Origin: Spirochaetaceae bacterium
GTDB taxonomy: Bacteria > Spirochaetota > Spirochaetia > B11-G9
DNA: 33,277 nt
Assembly (NCBI GenBank): GCA_030638735.1
Contig: DAOWEB010000368.1
Span: 1 to 33,277, forward strand
Reading direction: 5' to 3'
Shown: positions 7,568 through 17,069 of the stretch, piece by piece
Layout: every line of letters starts with the position of its first letter
Numbering within the stretch: the first letter of the stretch is position 1
Made by a program: the position numbers and the translations under genes
Notes under the pieces: model-generated
The model's input: only the letters and a program-made list of their open reading frames with translations
What the model was told of the DNA's origin: nothing
Database searches by the model: none

Positions 7568-9592
7568 CTACTCCCCGGGGCCATAATAAACAGAGCGATC
7601 CTTACCACTCCTGTCAAAATGAGAAACCTGGACTTCAACAGGAAGAGCTCTTCTGCCAAAGTCAGAATCCCTTTCAGTTCTGAATTTCAGAGTATATGAC
7701 CCGGAAGGCTTGCTTCTTAAATGAGGAAGTATTGCATTAATACCTGATGGACCATAAAGAGGAAGGGTCAACCCTCCTGTTTCCTTACTCAAAAACTCCA
7801 GTTCAGGAGATTTATCGTTATCATTAACATAAACTGTGTAAAATACAATACCATTATTATTAAGATAATCCAGAGTTTCTGTAAGGCTGTAGTGGGAAAA
7901 CGCTTCCTGGTTTAATTTGCCTGAGGAAAGAAAAATAACAGCTTTTCTGGATCCTCCTCCAATAAGCTGAGTTGAGGCCAGACGCATTCCAAGATCAAAA
8001 CTCCAGTTTTTACTGTAATTTGTATTTACACTGAGAGAATCCTTAATCTTTTCAATACCAGACCCCTGTTCAAGGTCAAGAACAGGAATCTCTTCTGCAG
8101 TGATAATACTGATCACCCCCCGTCCCTCTATGGAATCAAGAAGGTCTTTCATGGCATCTACTTTAGCTGACCCTGAAACTTTTATTATATCAGAACCTTC
8201 TACAAGATAGCTGATATCTACAAAATCTGTTTTATTCCCGGATGAGATTAAGGACATACTGCTATTTGTATAACTATCTTCTGCAAGTAAAAAATTATTC
8301 TCCTCAAGACCGACATATTTAGAACCATCAACTGTGCTGATAGTTAGTTCAACCAGAATATTGGGGAAATCATCAGAAAGTATTCGATCTATACTGAGAT
8401 TTAGCCCGGTATACATCCTTGTATAATCTGTCAGGAGAGTCACTTTGTTCCCATTGAAATCGATAGCAACAATATTACCGTTAATATCTTTAAAAGCCTT
8501 CATTAATCTGGCTGTTTGTTCCAACCCCGCAAATACCCTGAATGATTCATCATAAATATTAAACAGAATAATTCTATTCCCGTCTGCAATCAGATATTCA
8601 TTTTCTGAAAAAGAGGATATCCCCTCAGGAGCAATAAGTAAGTCTGATTTGTAAGATTTTATATAATTTCCCTGGCTGTCAAAAAGATACAGTTCTTTTT
8701 TTCTTCCATCTGCAACAAGAACCTTATTCTCTATAAAAATAATTCCCGTAGGCTGTTTAAATCCATTAAAATACTCGTTTTCCTTACCAAAGGAAAATAT
8801 AAAATTCCCCTCATAGTCAAATTTTGAAACCCTGCCGTTCCCGCTTTCAGTTACATATATATGGTTTTCTCCATCATCTGTAAAAAACTGGGGTCCCAAC
8901 AGCTCACCGGAACCACTTCCTGGACTACCAAACCGGAAAATACTCTTCCCCCCTTTTGAAGATCTAATTATCCTGTCACTGGAATATTCAGAAATAAACA
9001 GATAATCTTTAGTTTCAATAATATCAAAAGGATGATTTATAGCTGAAAGCCCTCCCCTGAAGGTTTGTTTAACCACACCATTTACAGAAAATTTCTGAAC
9101 TTCATTTGTTGCAAAAGAAGAAAGATAAAATCCACCATCAAAGGTCGGAAACCCGGAACTGGGGCGTTTAAAAATTGAATACTCATCTGTTACACCAAAA
9201 ATCTCATGAAAAAAAACATATCTCGGAGTCTCTTTAAGGTCAGGACCCATAGTACGAAGGTATTTTATATTATCAACCTTGACTCTAAGGTCGATACTAC
9301 CCCCTCCCTTTTCCAGAATATCTGTCCAGTAAGCAATAGCAGCATCCGTAAAACCTGCACGATAATGTGCATGCCCCAACCATAATTTTGTTTTTTCCCA
9401 ATAAGGTTTTAAAGATAGAGATTTTTCCAGAGAAAGAATAGATTCATTGAATTCACCCCGATGATATGAGATAACACCCCACTGGAATTCATGATTAGCA
9501 TCAACTTCATCCAGATCTATCTGTGCATAAAGTTCAAAACTGAAAATAAAAAGGAGAAATATTAACAAAAATCCATTAGTTATTTTTTTCAC
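7568..9592 (-). CDS. Secreted TPR / NHL-type beta-propeller / vWA-like protein
   Basis: The 674-residue product starts with a signal peptide (KKITNGFLLIFLLFIFSFELYAQ). Two TPR-like units follow (about 35-100: FQWGVISYHRGEFNESILSLEKSL...), then a run of NHL/propeller-like blades at about 130-390 (for example GPQFFTDDGENHIYVTESGNGRVSKFD). The C-terminal part (about 480-620) resembles a von Willebrand A domain (RKAVIFLSSGKL...NGIVFYTVYVND) but lacks an obvious DxSxS metal site. The start is a GTG with no strong ribosome-binding site. It lies 37 nt downstream of the TPR gene. Likely an envelope protein-interaction platform; substrate and partner unknown. The domain reading is by eye. Confidence 0.75.
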   Translation of the reverse strand: MKKITNGFLLIFLLFIFSFELYAQIDLDEVDANHEFQWGVISYHRGEFNESILSLEKSLSLKPYWEKTKLWLGHAHYRAGFTDAAIAYWTDILEKGGGSIDLRVKVDNIKYLRTMGPDLKETPRYVFFHEIFGVTDEYSIFKRPSSGFPTFDGGFYLSSFATNEVQKFSVNGVVKQTFRGGLSAINHPFDIIETKDYLFISEYSSDRIIRSSKGGKSIFRFGSPGSGSGELLGPQFFTDDGENHIYVTESGNGRVSKFDYEGNFIFSFGKENEYFNGFKQPTGIIFIENKVLVADGRKKELYLFDSQGNYIKSYKSDLLIAPEGISSFSENEYLIADGNRIILFNIYDESFRVFAGLEQTARLMKAFKDINGNIVAIDFNGNKVTLLTDYTRMYTGLNLSIDRILSDDFPNILVELTISTVDGSKYVGLEENNFLLAEDSYTNSSMSLISSGNKTDFVDISYLVEGSDIIKVSGSAKVDAMKDLLDSIEGRGVISIITAEEIPVLDLEQGSGIEKIKDSLSVNTNYSKNWSFDLGMRLASTQLIGGGSRKAVIFLSSGKLNQEAFSHYSLTETLDYLNNNGIVFYTVYVNDNDKSPELEFLSKETGGLTLPLYGPSGINAILPHLRSKPSGSYTLKFRTERDSDFGRRALPVEVQVSHFDRSGKDRSVYYGPGE

Positions 9593-9629
9593 AAGTTACA
9601 ATATACCCCGTTTAATTAATGATATCTAC

Positions 9630-10304
9630 TTATAGCTTAGATTCACCCACTACAGACCTTAGATGAGATGCTATAACCTTATTACTTCCTGCAAGAGAGA
9701 AAGCCTTCCGTAAATGAATCAGTGCTTCATTATTTTTTCCTGCTTTATAATAAGCCCATCCAAGGGAATCAAGATATGCGGGATATTTACTTTTTAGTTT
9801 AACAGCCTTTTTACAGGAAATAATTGACTCCTCCGGATCCAGTCCCTCATTTGCCAGAATATAACCAATAGAATTTAAAATATTAGGGTTATCAGGTTCC
9901 AGTACAGCTGCTTTATTTAAATATTCCAGGCTCTTTTCCACCATTTTTTGAGAATAACTTATATAACTGAGATTCCCGTATATCTGTGCTGATTCAAATC
10001 CGGCATCCAAAAGTTCCGTAAGCTCGAATTCCGCCAGTTTAAATCTTCCGGTAATTGAATAGATATAACTTAATATTAGTCTGCACTGATATACCATTAA
10101 AATATCTGTGTGATTCGTGACTACCTGCTCCAGGTAAAGAAGGGCTTTGTCATAATTTTCTAAATTTGTATAACAGATTCCCAGGTAATAAGACAGATCA
10201 AGATATTCAGAAGGATCGTCCTCAACAAGTAAAAATTCCTCTAAAGCGCATCGATAGTTCTTTAAATTTAGAAATCGTAAACCAATTTTCATATAGTCAG
10301 ACAT
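9630..10304 (-). CDS. TPR-repeat protein
   Basis: The 224-residue protein is almost entirely tetratricopeptide repeats, with about five units, for example YYLGICYTNLENYDKALLYLEQVV, VEKSLEYLNKAAVLEPDNPNIL and LDSLGWAYYKAGKNNEALIHLRKAF. It has no signal peptide or membrane segment, so it is probably cytoplasmic. AGGAAG precedes the ATG. It begins 8 nt after galK and precedes the secreted TPR/propeller gene, so the three are probably co-transcribed. TPRs bind proteins; no specific partner can be named. Confidence 0.8.
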   Translation of the reverse strand: MSDYMKIGLRFLNLKNYRCALEEFLLVEDDPSEYLDLSYYLGICYTNLENYDKALLYLEQVVTNHTDILMVYQCRLILSYIYSITGRFKLAEFELTELLDAGFESAQIYGNLSYISYSQKMVEKSLEYLNKAAVLEPDNPNILNSIGYILANEGLDPEESIISCKKAVKLKSKYPAYLDSLGWAYYKAGKNNEALIHLRKAFSLAGSNKVIASHLRSVVGESKL

Positions 10305-10312
10305 TTAACTTC

Positions 10313-11521
10313 CTATTCATTATCAGTCTGTTTGATATTAGAATATATGATTTTAGCTTTTCCCGCAGGTTCACAGATAAAATACTCTGCTTCAAATCCA
10401 AAAATACGGTCATACTCCTCAAGTCTTACATCATATTTCGGAAATGCATCCTCTCTCATCAATGAAATTGTACATCCGCAAAATCCCGGTCCTGCCATTC
10501 GGGAACCGGCACAACCATCAATTTCAGCTGCTCTTTTTACAAGCCAGTCAAGTTCAGGGCAGGAAACCTCAAAGTTATCCCGGAGGCTCTCATGAGACCG
10601 GTTCATAAGCCTGCCGAAGGAAAGATAATCCCGTTGCTCCAAATGTCTTTTTCCATCCAATACACGCTGATTTTCATCTACCACATGAAGACAAAGCCTT
10701 CTTGAAGCTTCAGACAATTTGCCCATACTCAGATCAAGGTCTGTCTGATTAAAATCTCTAAGACTTGAACCAGAACTCTTTAACTTGAGAATATCAACAC
10801 ATTTTTTACATTCTGCCTGCCGTTCCCTCAGCTCTTCTTCACTATCAACAACAGGAACATTACTGTTTGTAATAACAAGTTTATATTCACTGAGGTTAAA
10901 TGGAATATTTGCATATTCAAGAGTTCTGACATCAAGATAGACGGAGCTGTTTTCTTCTGCGTAATATGAACAAAACTGATCAGTAAGTCTTTCAGAATTA
11001 CCTATAAATGCACTTTCTGACAGGTAGGCAGCCTGAACAAGCTGAATATCAGTTATTCCAAAATCAAATAGATTTCTAAGAGCCAAAGCAGAAGCTATAC
11101 CAATAGCTGCCGAAGATCCAAGACCTACTCCATGAGGGATATCCCCCAATACAGTTATATCCAATCCTTTAAAATTATATCCCTGTTGAATAAATTCGTA
11201 TAAAACACCTTTAATATAGTTAGCCCAGCGATCTTCTCTTTTATATTTTAAATTTGCAATGGTAGTCTTTTTCCTTTCTCCTAAATCTGAAGCAAAAAAA
11301 CGCAGCGAATTATCATCTCTTTTGGACATAGAAACTTTTACAGTATTATTTATTGCAACCTGAAGAACATAACCATCACTAAAATCTGTATGCTCACCAA
11401 GTAAATTTATTACTCCCGGAGCCTCAGATATCACTTCCGGCTCTATTCCATACTCAGATAAGTGAATTTTTTTCATATCTTCCAGGGAAGTACCTTTCAC
11501 ATTATTACCACCGATAACCAT
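10313..11521 (-). CDS. galK: Galactokinase (GHMP kinase family)
   Basis: Phosphorylates galactose at C1 in the Leloir pathway. Three GHMP motifs are present: APGVINLLGEHTDFSDGYVL near the N-terminus (GEHTD contacts the sugar in characterised galactokinases), the phosphate loop GVGLGSSAAIG, and the C-terminal AGSRMAGPGFCGC. The catalytic-Asp region reads TDQF where MDQF is usual. No other gal gene is nearby, so the sugar specificity is inferred. The ORF track starts at a TTG (11551). I prefer the ATG at 11521, although a GTG at 11500 with GGTGG upstream is also possible. A promoter with TATAAT lies upstream. Confidence 0.87.
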   Translation of the reverse strand: MVIGGNNVKGTSLEDMKKIHLSEYGIEPEVISEAPGVINLLGEHTDFSDGYVLQVAINNTVKVSMSKRDDNSLRFFASDLGERKKTTIANLKYKREDRWANYIKGVLYEFIQQGYNFKGLDITVLGDIPHGVGLGSSAAIGIASALALRNLFDFGITDIQLVQAAYLSESAFIGNSERLTDQFCSYYAEENSSVYLDVRTLEYANIPFNLSEYKLVITNSNVPVVDSEEELRERQAECKKCVDILKLKSSGSSLRDFNQTDLDLSMGKLSEASRRLCLHVVDENQRVLDGKRHLEQRDYLSFGRLMNRSHESLRDNFEVSCPELDWLVKRAAEIDGCAGSRMAGPGFCGCTISLMREDAFPKYDVRLEEYDRIFGFEAEYFICEPAGKAKIIYSNIKQTDNE

Positions 11522-11614
11522 ACTATTAGAAAAACAGCTGAAAATCAACAAAATCTTTTAACCGACGCAAAAAGCCTCTTTTATTTCAGACCTGGTGTTC
11601 TTAAAATATTAAAT

Positions 11615-11644
11615 ATTATACTATGATAACATGATTAAAAACAA
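11615..11644 (-). promoter_or_regulatory. Candidate sigma-70 promoter for galK and the genes after it
   Basis: On the minus strand TTGTTT, an 18-nt spacer and a perfect TATAAT. It lies about 94 nt upstream of the preferred galK start. It could drive the whole series from galK leftward. Confidence 0.5.
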
Positions 11645-11711
11645 AATTGCACTTATTATTTTTTCTTCTGTTCTCTACGGAAAAAATCAGGTCTTATTGA
11701 CATGCGGAATA

Positions 11712-12971
11712 TTAGCTAGTAAGTCTCTTTTTATCAATGAGTTTGGGTATTAATGGTGTAAAAGCAAATAAAATGGGAAAAATAAGGATAATCTCCAGTA
11801 GATTATCCTGTTTTACCGGAGTTGAAGCTTTTAATATAATCATAATTAATGCTGAAACCAGCTGGATATACCATAACATATCAAGCTTACTTCTCCACTT
11901 GCTGCCTTTTTTTAAATACAAAATTGCTGCAGGAATAACGAACAGGGCAATTGGATTTATCATAAATAGATTTAAATTGTTAAAAGAATAGGTATGACCT
12001 GTGAAGGCAACCATAAAAAGGAGAACTGAACCTAAGAGTCCCAGAACCAATCCCCAAAAAATATTTAAGACAACAAAAGGAATTTTATGATTTTTTCTAC
12101 TTTGGTAATTTAAAAGTACAATGAAAGAAGATAACAATAGAGAAATAATTATAGCTTTGCCATAGGGAGGGGTATAGCTTTCAGGAATTCTTACTCTGTC
12201 TTCATCCTTAGAGATAATATTTATTGAGTCAACCAGTGGAACAATTTCTCCTTTACTATTTTTATAATTAAAATCTTTAATAACGTTTTCAAGTGTATCC
12301 GGTAGGTACATCTCCTGCCAGATTGTAATATCTTTATCAATTCCAGGGCCCTGGAGAATGGAAAGAGAAGATCCTAACCCGGTTTTATGTGCAGTAAATC
12401 TCAAAAAACTTTTCCTGAAAGTTGAACCTTTGTTTAGTTCTGTTTTTATTTTTAACTGACCATCTACCGCATCATTGATATAGTCTCTGATTCTTGTGGA
12501 GCAATTATCTTTATAGTGATGATATTGATAATTTCTGTTCTCCGGCAGAACCATTATATTCAGGTTATTATACATTTCAAGTTTATTTTCTGCTGATAGA
12601 TTAAGTACATATTCGGTAATATTGCGTTTTTCCTGTAATACTGAAGAAATATATGATTTTGTGTAGGCAGCATAAGCCATATATAACATATGCCCAAATG
12701 CAAAGTTTTCAAAAAATTTATCTTCTTCAAAACTAAAATTTCCAAAATCGTAAAAAATATCCCTGCCATTTTCTTTGTTTTTAATTGCAATTCCAGTATG
12801 TCCAAATAATGAATAAACTGGATCTCCCTGACCAATTATTAATAAACGAACTTCCAGACTATCACCCATAATATCAAGTGTTTCAGCATTAGATGCTAAA
12901 ATAAAAAGAAATATTACAATTAGTAGAACTTTGAAATACTTTATAAAACCAATTTTTAAGCTTACACTCAC
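11712..12971 (-). CDS. DUF4105 (Lnb N-terminal-like) periplasmic/membrane protein
   Basis: The 419-residue protein begins with a hydrophobic signal or anchor (FKVLLIVIFLFILASNAE). An extracytoplasmic domain follows with the DUF4105 hallmarks: PVYSLFGHTGIAI near residue 55, the FAFGHMLYMAYAAY region, and HHYKDNCSTRIRDYI with a likely active cysteine at C157. The second half (about 270-415) has roughly five membrane helices. DUF4105 has the cysteine/histidine pattern of papain-like or NlpC-type enzymes, but its reaction is not established. The start is a GTG with GAAGG upstream. It lies between rpmE and galK, probably a separate unit. Confidence 0.82.
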   Translation of the reverse strand: MSVSLKIGFIKYFKVLLIVIFLFILASNAETLDIMGDSLEVRLLIIGQGDPVYSLFGHTGIAIKNKENGRDIFYDFGNFSFEEDKFFENFAFGHMLYMAYAAYTKSYISSVLQEKRNITEYVLNLSAENKLEMYNNLNIMVLPENRNYQYHHYKDNCSTRIRDYINDAVDGQLKIKTELNKGSTFRKSFLRFTAHKTGLGSSLSILQGPGIDKDITIWQEMYLPDTLENVIKDFNYKNSKGEIVPLVDSINIISKDEDRVRIPESYTPPYGKAIIISLLLSSFIVLLNYQSRKNHKIPFVVLNIFWGLVLGLLGSVLLFMVAFTGHTYSFNNLNLFMINPIALFVIPAAILYLKKGSKWRSKLDMLWYIQLVSALIMIILKASTPVKQDNLLEIILIFPILFAFTPLIPKLIDKKRLTS

Positions 12972-13053
12972 CCAGAGCCTTCTTCTTTAAATTATTAAAA
13001 GCGTTAATCCCTTTATTCTATATTTGTCAGTTGCGTGTGTTTACTAAAATACA

Positions 13054-13081
13054 GTAGGGGTGTATTGCAATACACCCCTAC
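13054..13081. repeat. 28-bp perfect palindrome after rpmE
   Basis: gtaggggtgtattg (13054-13067) is followed immediately by its exact reverse complement (13068-13081), with no mismatch. It lies 22 nt beyond the rpmE stop. No T-run follows on the minus strand. Same length and the same GTAG/CTAC ends as the element at 30432. Confidence 0.95.
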
Positions 13082-13103
13082 ATATTAAACCATAACGAAA
13101 TTA

Positions 13104-13313
13104 CTATTCTGCAGATTTAACACCATATTTCTTATTAAATCTCTCAATTCGTCCTGCTGTATCTACAAGTTTCTGTTTCCCTGTATAAAAGGGATGACAT
13201 GCTGAGCATATTTCAACTTCAATATTTTTTACTGTTGATTTTGTCTGAATCTCGTTACCACAGGCACATTTAATGGTTGTCATCTCATATTTAGGATGCA
13301 TTCCAGTTTTCAT
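13104..13313 (-). CDS. rpmE: 50S ribosomal protein L31 (zinc-binding form)
   Basis: The correct start is the ATG at 13313 ([10 protein letters not shown]), which has GGAGGAAAGA directly upstream. The ORF-track start 39 nt earlier would add a non-conserved tail. The 69-residue product carries the zinc site CxC...CxxC (CACG and CSACHP) and the family end [20 protein letters not shown]. It follows rho by about 90 nt, the rho-rpmE order common in bacteria. A perfect palindrome sits just downstream. Keeping all four cysteines marks it as the zinc-dependent paralogue type. Confidence 0.95.
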   Translation of the reverse strand: MKTGMHPKYEMTTIKCACGNEIQTKSTVKNIEVEICSACHPFYTGKQKLVDTAGRIERFNKKYGVKSAE

Positions 13314-13402
13314 TCTTTCCTCCGTTGTACTAAGTACAGGTCTTTGATGCATTTTAATCGCCTGTATTAGCTTCCTAACTACCTATCTATATATAAAATA
13401 TA

Positions 13403-14944
13403 TTACTTTGTATTCATCGATGCCAGGAACGCCTCATTATTCTTACTTTTACGCATCCTGTCAATCAGTAGTTCGATAATTTCCATATCATCCATAGGAT
13501 TAATTACTTTTCTTAAGACCCACATTTTATTCAGTGCATCCTCAGTAAGCAGAAGTTCCTCTTTCCTGGTACCGGACTTCTTTATATTGATAGCCGGATA
13601 GAGTCTTCTATCTGCCATTTTCCGATCAAGATTGATTTCCATATTACCAGTTCCCTTGAACTCCTCAAAAATAACTTCATCCATTCGGGATCCTGTTTCG
13701 ATCAGAGCTGTGGCAACAATAGTAAGACTTCCGCCATCCTCAATATTACGGGCAGCACCAAAAAACCTTTTTGGTTTATGAAGTGCATTGGAATCCACAC
13801 CACCAGAAAGTATTTTTCCGGAAGTAGGAACTGTTTGATTGTAAGCTCTGGCAAGTCTGGTAATAGAATCCAAAAGAATAACAACATCACGTTTATGCTC
13901 AACCATTCTCTTTGCTTTTTCTATAACCATTTCGGCTACCTGAACATGACGGGTTGCCTGCTCATCAAAAGTAGAAGCAATAACTTCCCCTTTTACACTG
14001 CGTCTCATATCTGTAACTTCTTCGGGTCTTTCATCGATTAGTAAAACAATAAGAAAAACTTCAGGATGATTAGTAGTAATTGCATTAGCTATTTTTTGAA
14101 GAAGAATTGTCTTTCCTGTTCTTGGAGGGCTAACTATAAGACCTCTTTGCCCCTTTCCTATTGGACAAAAAAGATTGATAAGACGGGTGGATACATTCCC
14201 ATTCAAAGTTTCAAGATCAAGACGTTCTTCCGGATAAAGGGGAGTTAAACTCTCAAAAGAAACCCGGGACTGTGCAACTAAAGGATCATCATCATTAACT
14301 TTCTCAACTCTAAGCATGGCAAAGAAACGCTCACCCTCTTTAGGTGGACGAATTTGACCATAAACAGTATCTCCAGTTCGTAAAATAAATAACCGAATTT
14401 GTGATGGAGACATATAAATATCATCAGAACCAGGCAAATAACTATTCTGAGGAGATCGGAGAAAACCGTAACCATCAGGAAGTATTTCCAAAGAACCATA
14501 GGCATAAATTATGCCCCCTTCCTGGGTATGGGCTTTTAAAATAGCAAAAATAACTTCCTGTTTCTTCATAGTCATTAAAGTATCAAGACTAATACCAAGT
14601 TTTTCACCCAGATCTCTTAATACAGGGACTGTCATCCTGGAAAGGTCATTAATACTTAATTTCTCTTTATTTTTATTATCAATTGGTTTGGGTCTGCTTC
14701 TCTGACCTGGCCGCGGCCTTGGTTTCCTCTTGGGAACTACCTTTCGTGGGGCTGCTGCAGTATTAGTTTTATCCTCAGTATTTACACCTTTTTCAGGATT
14801 TTCGCTAATCTCTGCTGAATGAGTAGAGACATCACCTTCATCCTTACTGGAAATTGTTTCCCGAATAAGTTCTACTCTAATTTTTTTTCTCTTTGGACGT
14901 GTAACTACTTCAACTTCTGAGGCTTCAGCTTCAATCTCCGCCAT
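13403..14944 (-). CDS. rho: Transcription termination factor Rho
   Basis: Rho is the hexameric RNA-translocating ATPase that ends transcription. The 513-residue protein has a Rho_N helical domain (about 96-140, [23 protein letters not shown]), a cold-shock-like RNA-binding domain (about 145-220, [15 protein letters not shown]) and the ATPase with Walker A PPRTGKT (273-279) and [14 protein letters not shown]. The Q/R-loop region [16 protein letters not shown] is intact. It is about 95 residues longer than the E. coli protein because of a basic, disordered-looking N-terminus rich in Lys, Arg and Pro ([16 protein letters not shown]). GAGGAAG precedes the ATG, with a good promoter upstream. Confidence 0.96.
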   Translation of the reverse strand: MAEIEAEASEVEVVTRPKRKKIRVELIRETISSKDEGDVSTHSAEISENPEKGVNTEDKTNTAAAPRKVVPKRKPRPRPGQRSRPKPIDNKNKEKLSINDLSRMTVPVLRDLGEKLGISLDTLMTMKKQEVIFAILKAHTQEGGIIYAYGSLEILPDGYGFLRSPQNSYLPGSDDIYMSPSQIRLFILRTGDTVYGQIRPPKEGERFFAMLRVEKVNDDDPLVAQSRVSFESLTPLYPEERLDLETLNGNVSTRLINLFCPIGKGQRGLIVSPPRTGKTILLQKIANAITTNHPEVFLIVLLIDERPEEVTDMRRSVKGEVIASTFDEQATRHVQVAEMVIEKAKRMVEHKRDVVILLDSITRLARAYNQTVPTSGKILSGGVDSNALHKPKRFFGAARNIEDGGSLTIVATALIETGSRMDEVIFEEFKGTGNMEINLDRKMADRRLYPAINIKKSGTRKEELLLTEDALNKMWVLRKVINPMDDMEIIELLIDRMRKSKNNEAFLASMNTK

Positions 14945-14980
14945 TGCTTCCTCTCTTTCAATTTCATCTTTTATCAGTTT

Positions 14981-15009
14981 GTTATATTTTATTTCTAAAT
15001 ATGAATCAA
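14981..15009 (-). promoter_or_regulatory. Candidate sigma-70 promoter for rho
   Basis: On the minus strand TTGATT, 17 nt, TATAAC. It lies 36 nt upstream of the rho ATG in the otherwise empty 162-bp gap after cinA. Good spacing and near-consensus boxes. Confidence 0.6.
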
Positions 15010-15106
15010 TATTTATCTGACTTATAAGACCAGTACTAAAAAATTAAACTATGCATTTTATTATAGGATTTTTACATTTGATCTTGAGGTCATTTTTAAG
15101 AACTTC

Positions 15107-16363
15107 CTAACTATATTGCCACTGGGCACAACTGTCAAGCCTTTCAGGCATGGTCAATGCAGTTTCTGCCAATAACAATGCCGCAATTACAGTTTTTCTT
15201 CTAATCAAATCTCTGGAACCGGAAAATTTAAAGCTCAAAGCTACTGTTTTTGCAGCTTCATTTTTTACTGCAATCCAAACTTTACCTGTATCCTCATCTT
15301 TATCATTGGATCCGCCAGCATAACCTGAAACTGAAAGAGATAAGTCAGAACCTGAAAGTTCCATAACTCTGGTAGCCATTTCCTCTGTAACTTCTCTGGA
15401 AACAGCTCCATAAACTGTAAGAGTTTCCTCTTTAATTCCCAATATCTTAAGTTTTGACCTGTTAGTATAAGTTACAAGGGAACCCCATATAACTTTGGAA
15501 CTTCCAGGGATATCTGTAAGAAGAGTTCCAATTAGTCCTCCTGTAACTGACTCAGCAATACTAATTTTCCTTGAGTTTGATGATAAAGAGTTAAAAAGTA
15601 ATTCTGCAGCTGTCAAATTACCAATTATTACCAGTTCTTTTCCGAAAAAATCCTGGAGATATTTTAAGAACCGGAGTCGGCCCCCCTGGGTCCCCCCTTG
15701 AAGATAGAGGCTTATTTTATATGCTTCAACTCTTGTCCCCCAGGTAATATACCTGCTGTTATATGTGACACACGCATCTTCAAGACTTGATTCACATATA
15801 AGAAAACAGGATGCTGTAAGAGTCTCCGGTTGCTTAAGATTAAATTTTCCAATTATTCCAGGTATTACAGAATTTTCAAACATACTCCGCATTTCGACCG
15901 GAGGTCCGGGCAGACAAAATATAAGAGTACTGCCTATATAACCCGAAAAACCAGGTGCTGTACCGCATAGATTATGAAGAACAGTAAAACCTTCAGGAAT
16001 ATAGGCTTGTTTTTTTCGTGATTCATTAATTTTATCAGGAAATTTATTAAGTAAGCCAGTCCATATATCATTATCCAGAACCAAATCAACACCAGCTGCA
16101 TTTGCAATTATATCTCTGGTGATATCATCAGAAGTAGGACCCAATCCGCCGGTAATGATTACGAGATCAAGTTTATTTTTTCTGATTTCAATAAAAAAAG
16201 GAATATTTTCATTATCAGGAATGAGCACAATACTGTCGACACTAAATCCTATTCCTGATAATCTGGAACTTAAATATTTCCCATGACTATCCTGTATTTT
16301 ACCTGAACTTAACTCCGTACCTATAGCAATTATTGATGCTGTAAATTCTTTAGACACCACCAA
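15107..16363 (-). CDS. cinA: CinA family protein (molybdopterin-binding-like domain + PncC-like domain)
   Basis: CinA proteins act in pyridine nucleotide recycling: the C-terminal PncC-type domain deamidates nicotinamide mononucleotide, and the N-terminal COG1058 domain is linked to ADP-ribose pyrophosphatase activity. The N-terminal half shows AIGTELSSGKIQDSHGKYLS, TGGLGPTSDDITRD and FCLPGPPVEMRSMF. The C-terminal half shows IAESVTGGLIGTLLTDIPGSS and SLVTYTNRSKLKILGI. Two departures from usual: AESVTGG for AESCTGG, and SVSGYAGG where A(I/V)TGIAGPxGG is expected. Activity of the C-domain is therefore uncertain. The start is ambiguous (TTG 16363, GTG 16360 or 16357), each overlapping the upstream bactofilin. 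Confidence 0.88.
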   Translation of the reverse strand: MVVSKEFTASIIAIGTELSSGKIQDSHGKYLSSRLSGIGFSVDSIVLIPDNENIPFFIEIRKNKLDLVIITGGLGPTSDDITRDIIANAAGVDLVLDNDIWTGLLNKFPDKINESRKKQAYIPEGFTVLHNLCGTAPGFSGYIGSTLIFCLPGPPVEMRSMFENSVIPGIIGKFNLKQPETLTASCFLICESSLEDACVTYNSRYITWGTRVEAYKISLYLQGGTQGGRLRFLKYLQDFFGKELVIIGNLTAAELLFNSLSSNSRKISIAESVTGGLIGTLLTDIPGSSKVIWGSLVTYTNRSKLKILGIKEETLTVYGAVSREVTEEMATRVMELSGSDLSLSVSGYAGGSNDKDEDTGKVWIAVKNEAAKTVALSFKFSGSRDLIRRKTVIAALLLAETALTMPERLDSCAQWQYS

Positions 16364-16763
16364 CCGTCTTTTTAAGTTTTTCTACTCCTGCAGAAAAGAT
16401 ATCCACTGTTTTGGGATCTCTTATCATCTCGCATTTACCCTTAAAAACCACTCCATCAGCAATCCTTAATCTTGCTGTACGTATATTCCCAAAAACTTTA
16501 CCTGAAGTTAATATTTCCAATTTATCACTGGCAACAATATTTCCATGAACTACACCTGCTACCACTATGGAGCCAACCTGAATATTAGCTTTGATTACTG
16601 CACTGTCCTCAATATAGAGAGTGCCTGTAGATATAATTTCACCCTCAAGCTTTCCATTTATTTGAAGAGAATCTGTAAAACGCATTATCCCTGCAAAAAC
16701 TGTTTCCCGGCCAAGAGTAGTAGCCATTTTATTAGGACTGTTTTTATTAATTTTCTTTGACAT
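16350..16763 (-). CDS. Bactofilin (polymer-forming cytoskeletal protein), copy 1
   Basis: Bactofilins self-assemble into filaments without nucleotide and recruit cell-wall enzymes or set cell shape. This 137-residue protein has the central beta-helix pattern of repeating short strands (FAGIMRFTDSLQINGKLEGEI, GTLYIEDSAVIKANI, GSIVVAGVVHGNIVA, LEILTSGKVFGNI, LRIADGVVFKG) with short polar tails. It overlaps the start of cinA and lies downstream of the cyclase-tail gene. It differs clearly from the second bactofilin at 21669, so they are distinct paralogues rather than a recent duplication. Confidence 0.9.
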   Translation of the reverse strand: MSKKINKNSPNKMATTLGRETVFAGIMRFTDSLQINGKLEGEIISTGTLYIEDSAVIKANIQVGSIVVAGVVHGNIVASDKLEILTSGKVFGNIRTARLRIADGVVFKGKCEMIRDPKTVDIFSAGVEKLKKTVGGV

Positions 16764-16823
16764 ATGATCTGTTTCCCGACGTTTAATTTTTATTTACTAC
16801 ACTGATCCAATAGGTGTTTTATT

Positions 16824-16851
16824 GTAAGAACTCGATAAATCGAGCACCTAT
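16824..16851. repeat. 28-bp imperfect palindrome overlapping a stop codon
   Basis: The core ctcgat-aa-atcgag (16831-16844) lies inside a 28-bp element with gtaag...cctat ends. A second pair of arms, aataggtg (16809-16816) and cacctatt (16845-16852), encloses it. The TAG stop of the cyclase-tail gene (16848-16850) is inside the outer arm. Confidence 0.7.
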
Positions 16852-17069
16852 TTAGAGGTCATTACAAAGACACCATCCCAGTCTTCCGCAGGAGGGTTAT
16901 CAACATAGTGCTTACATCTGGCATAGTAAACCTGGGAAGGACCATCTTCAGAATCTATCTTAAGGGCTTCTGCAAATAATTTACAAGCACCTTTAAAATC
17001 TGAAAGCTTATATTTTTTTCTTCCCTGAGCAAATATATCCAGTAATTTCTTTTTATTTTCACTAATCAT
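16848..17069 (-). CDS. Small TPR protein with the C-terminal tail motif of adenylate/guanylate cyclases
   Basis: The 73-residue protein has one TPR-like hairpin (AQGRKKYKLSDFKGACKLFAEAL). It then has the sequence GPSQVYYARCKHYVDNPPAE followed by DWDGVFVMTSK. From memory, GPSxxYxxRC...PPxxDWDGV is the tail found after the catalytic domain of many class III cyclases in spirochaetes and related bacteria. Here it stands alone without a cyclase domain. Its ATG overlaps the stop of the response-regulator gene by 4 bp (ATGA), so the two are translationally coupled and may act together. No signal peptide. Function unknown; a stand-alone docking or regulatory module is plausible. Confidence 0.7.
   Translation of the reverse strand: MISENKKKLLDIFAQGRKKYKLSDFKGACKLFAEALKIDSEDGPSQVYYARCKHYVDNPPAEDWDGVFVMTSK

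Noticed and set aside
7459-7659. 66-residue minus-strand hydrophobic ORF between nifS and the propeller gene
   Set aside because: Most of it overlaps the end of the 674-residue gene in another frame; the rest is the short spacer before nifS.
11631-11753. 40-codon plus-strand ORF starting MIKNKIALIIF, hydrophobic, ending inside the DUF4105 gene's 3' end
   Set aside because: No ribosome-binding site, AT-rich spacer translation, and it overlaps the galK promoter region; not convincing.
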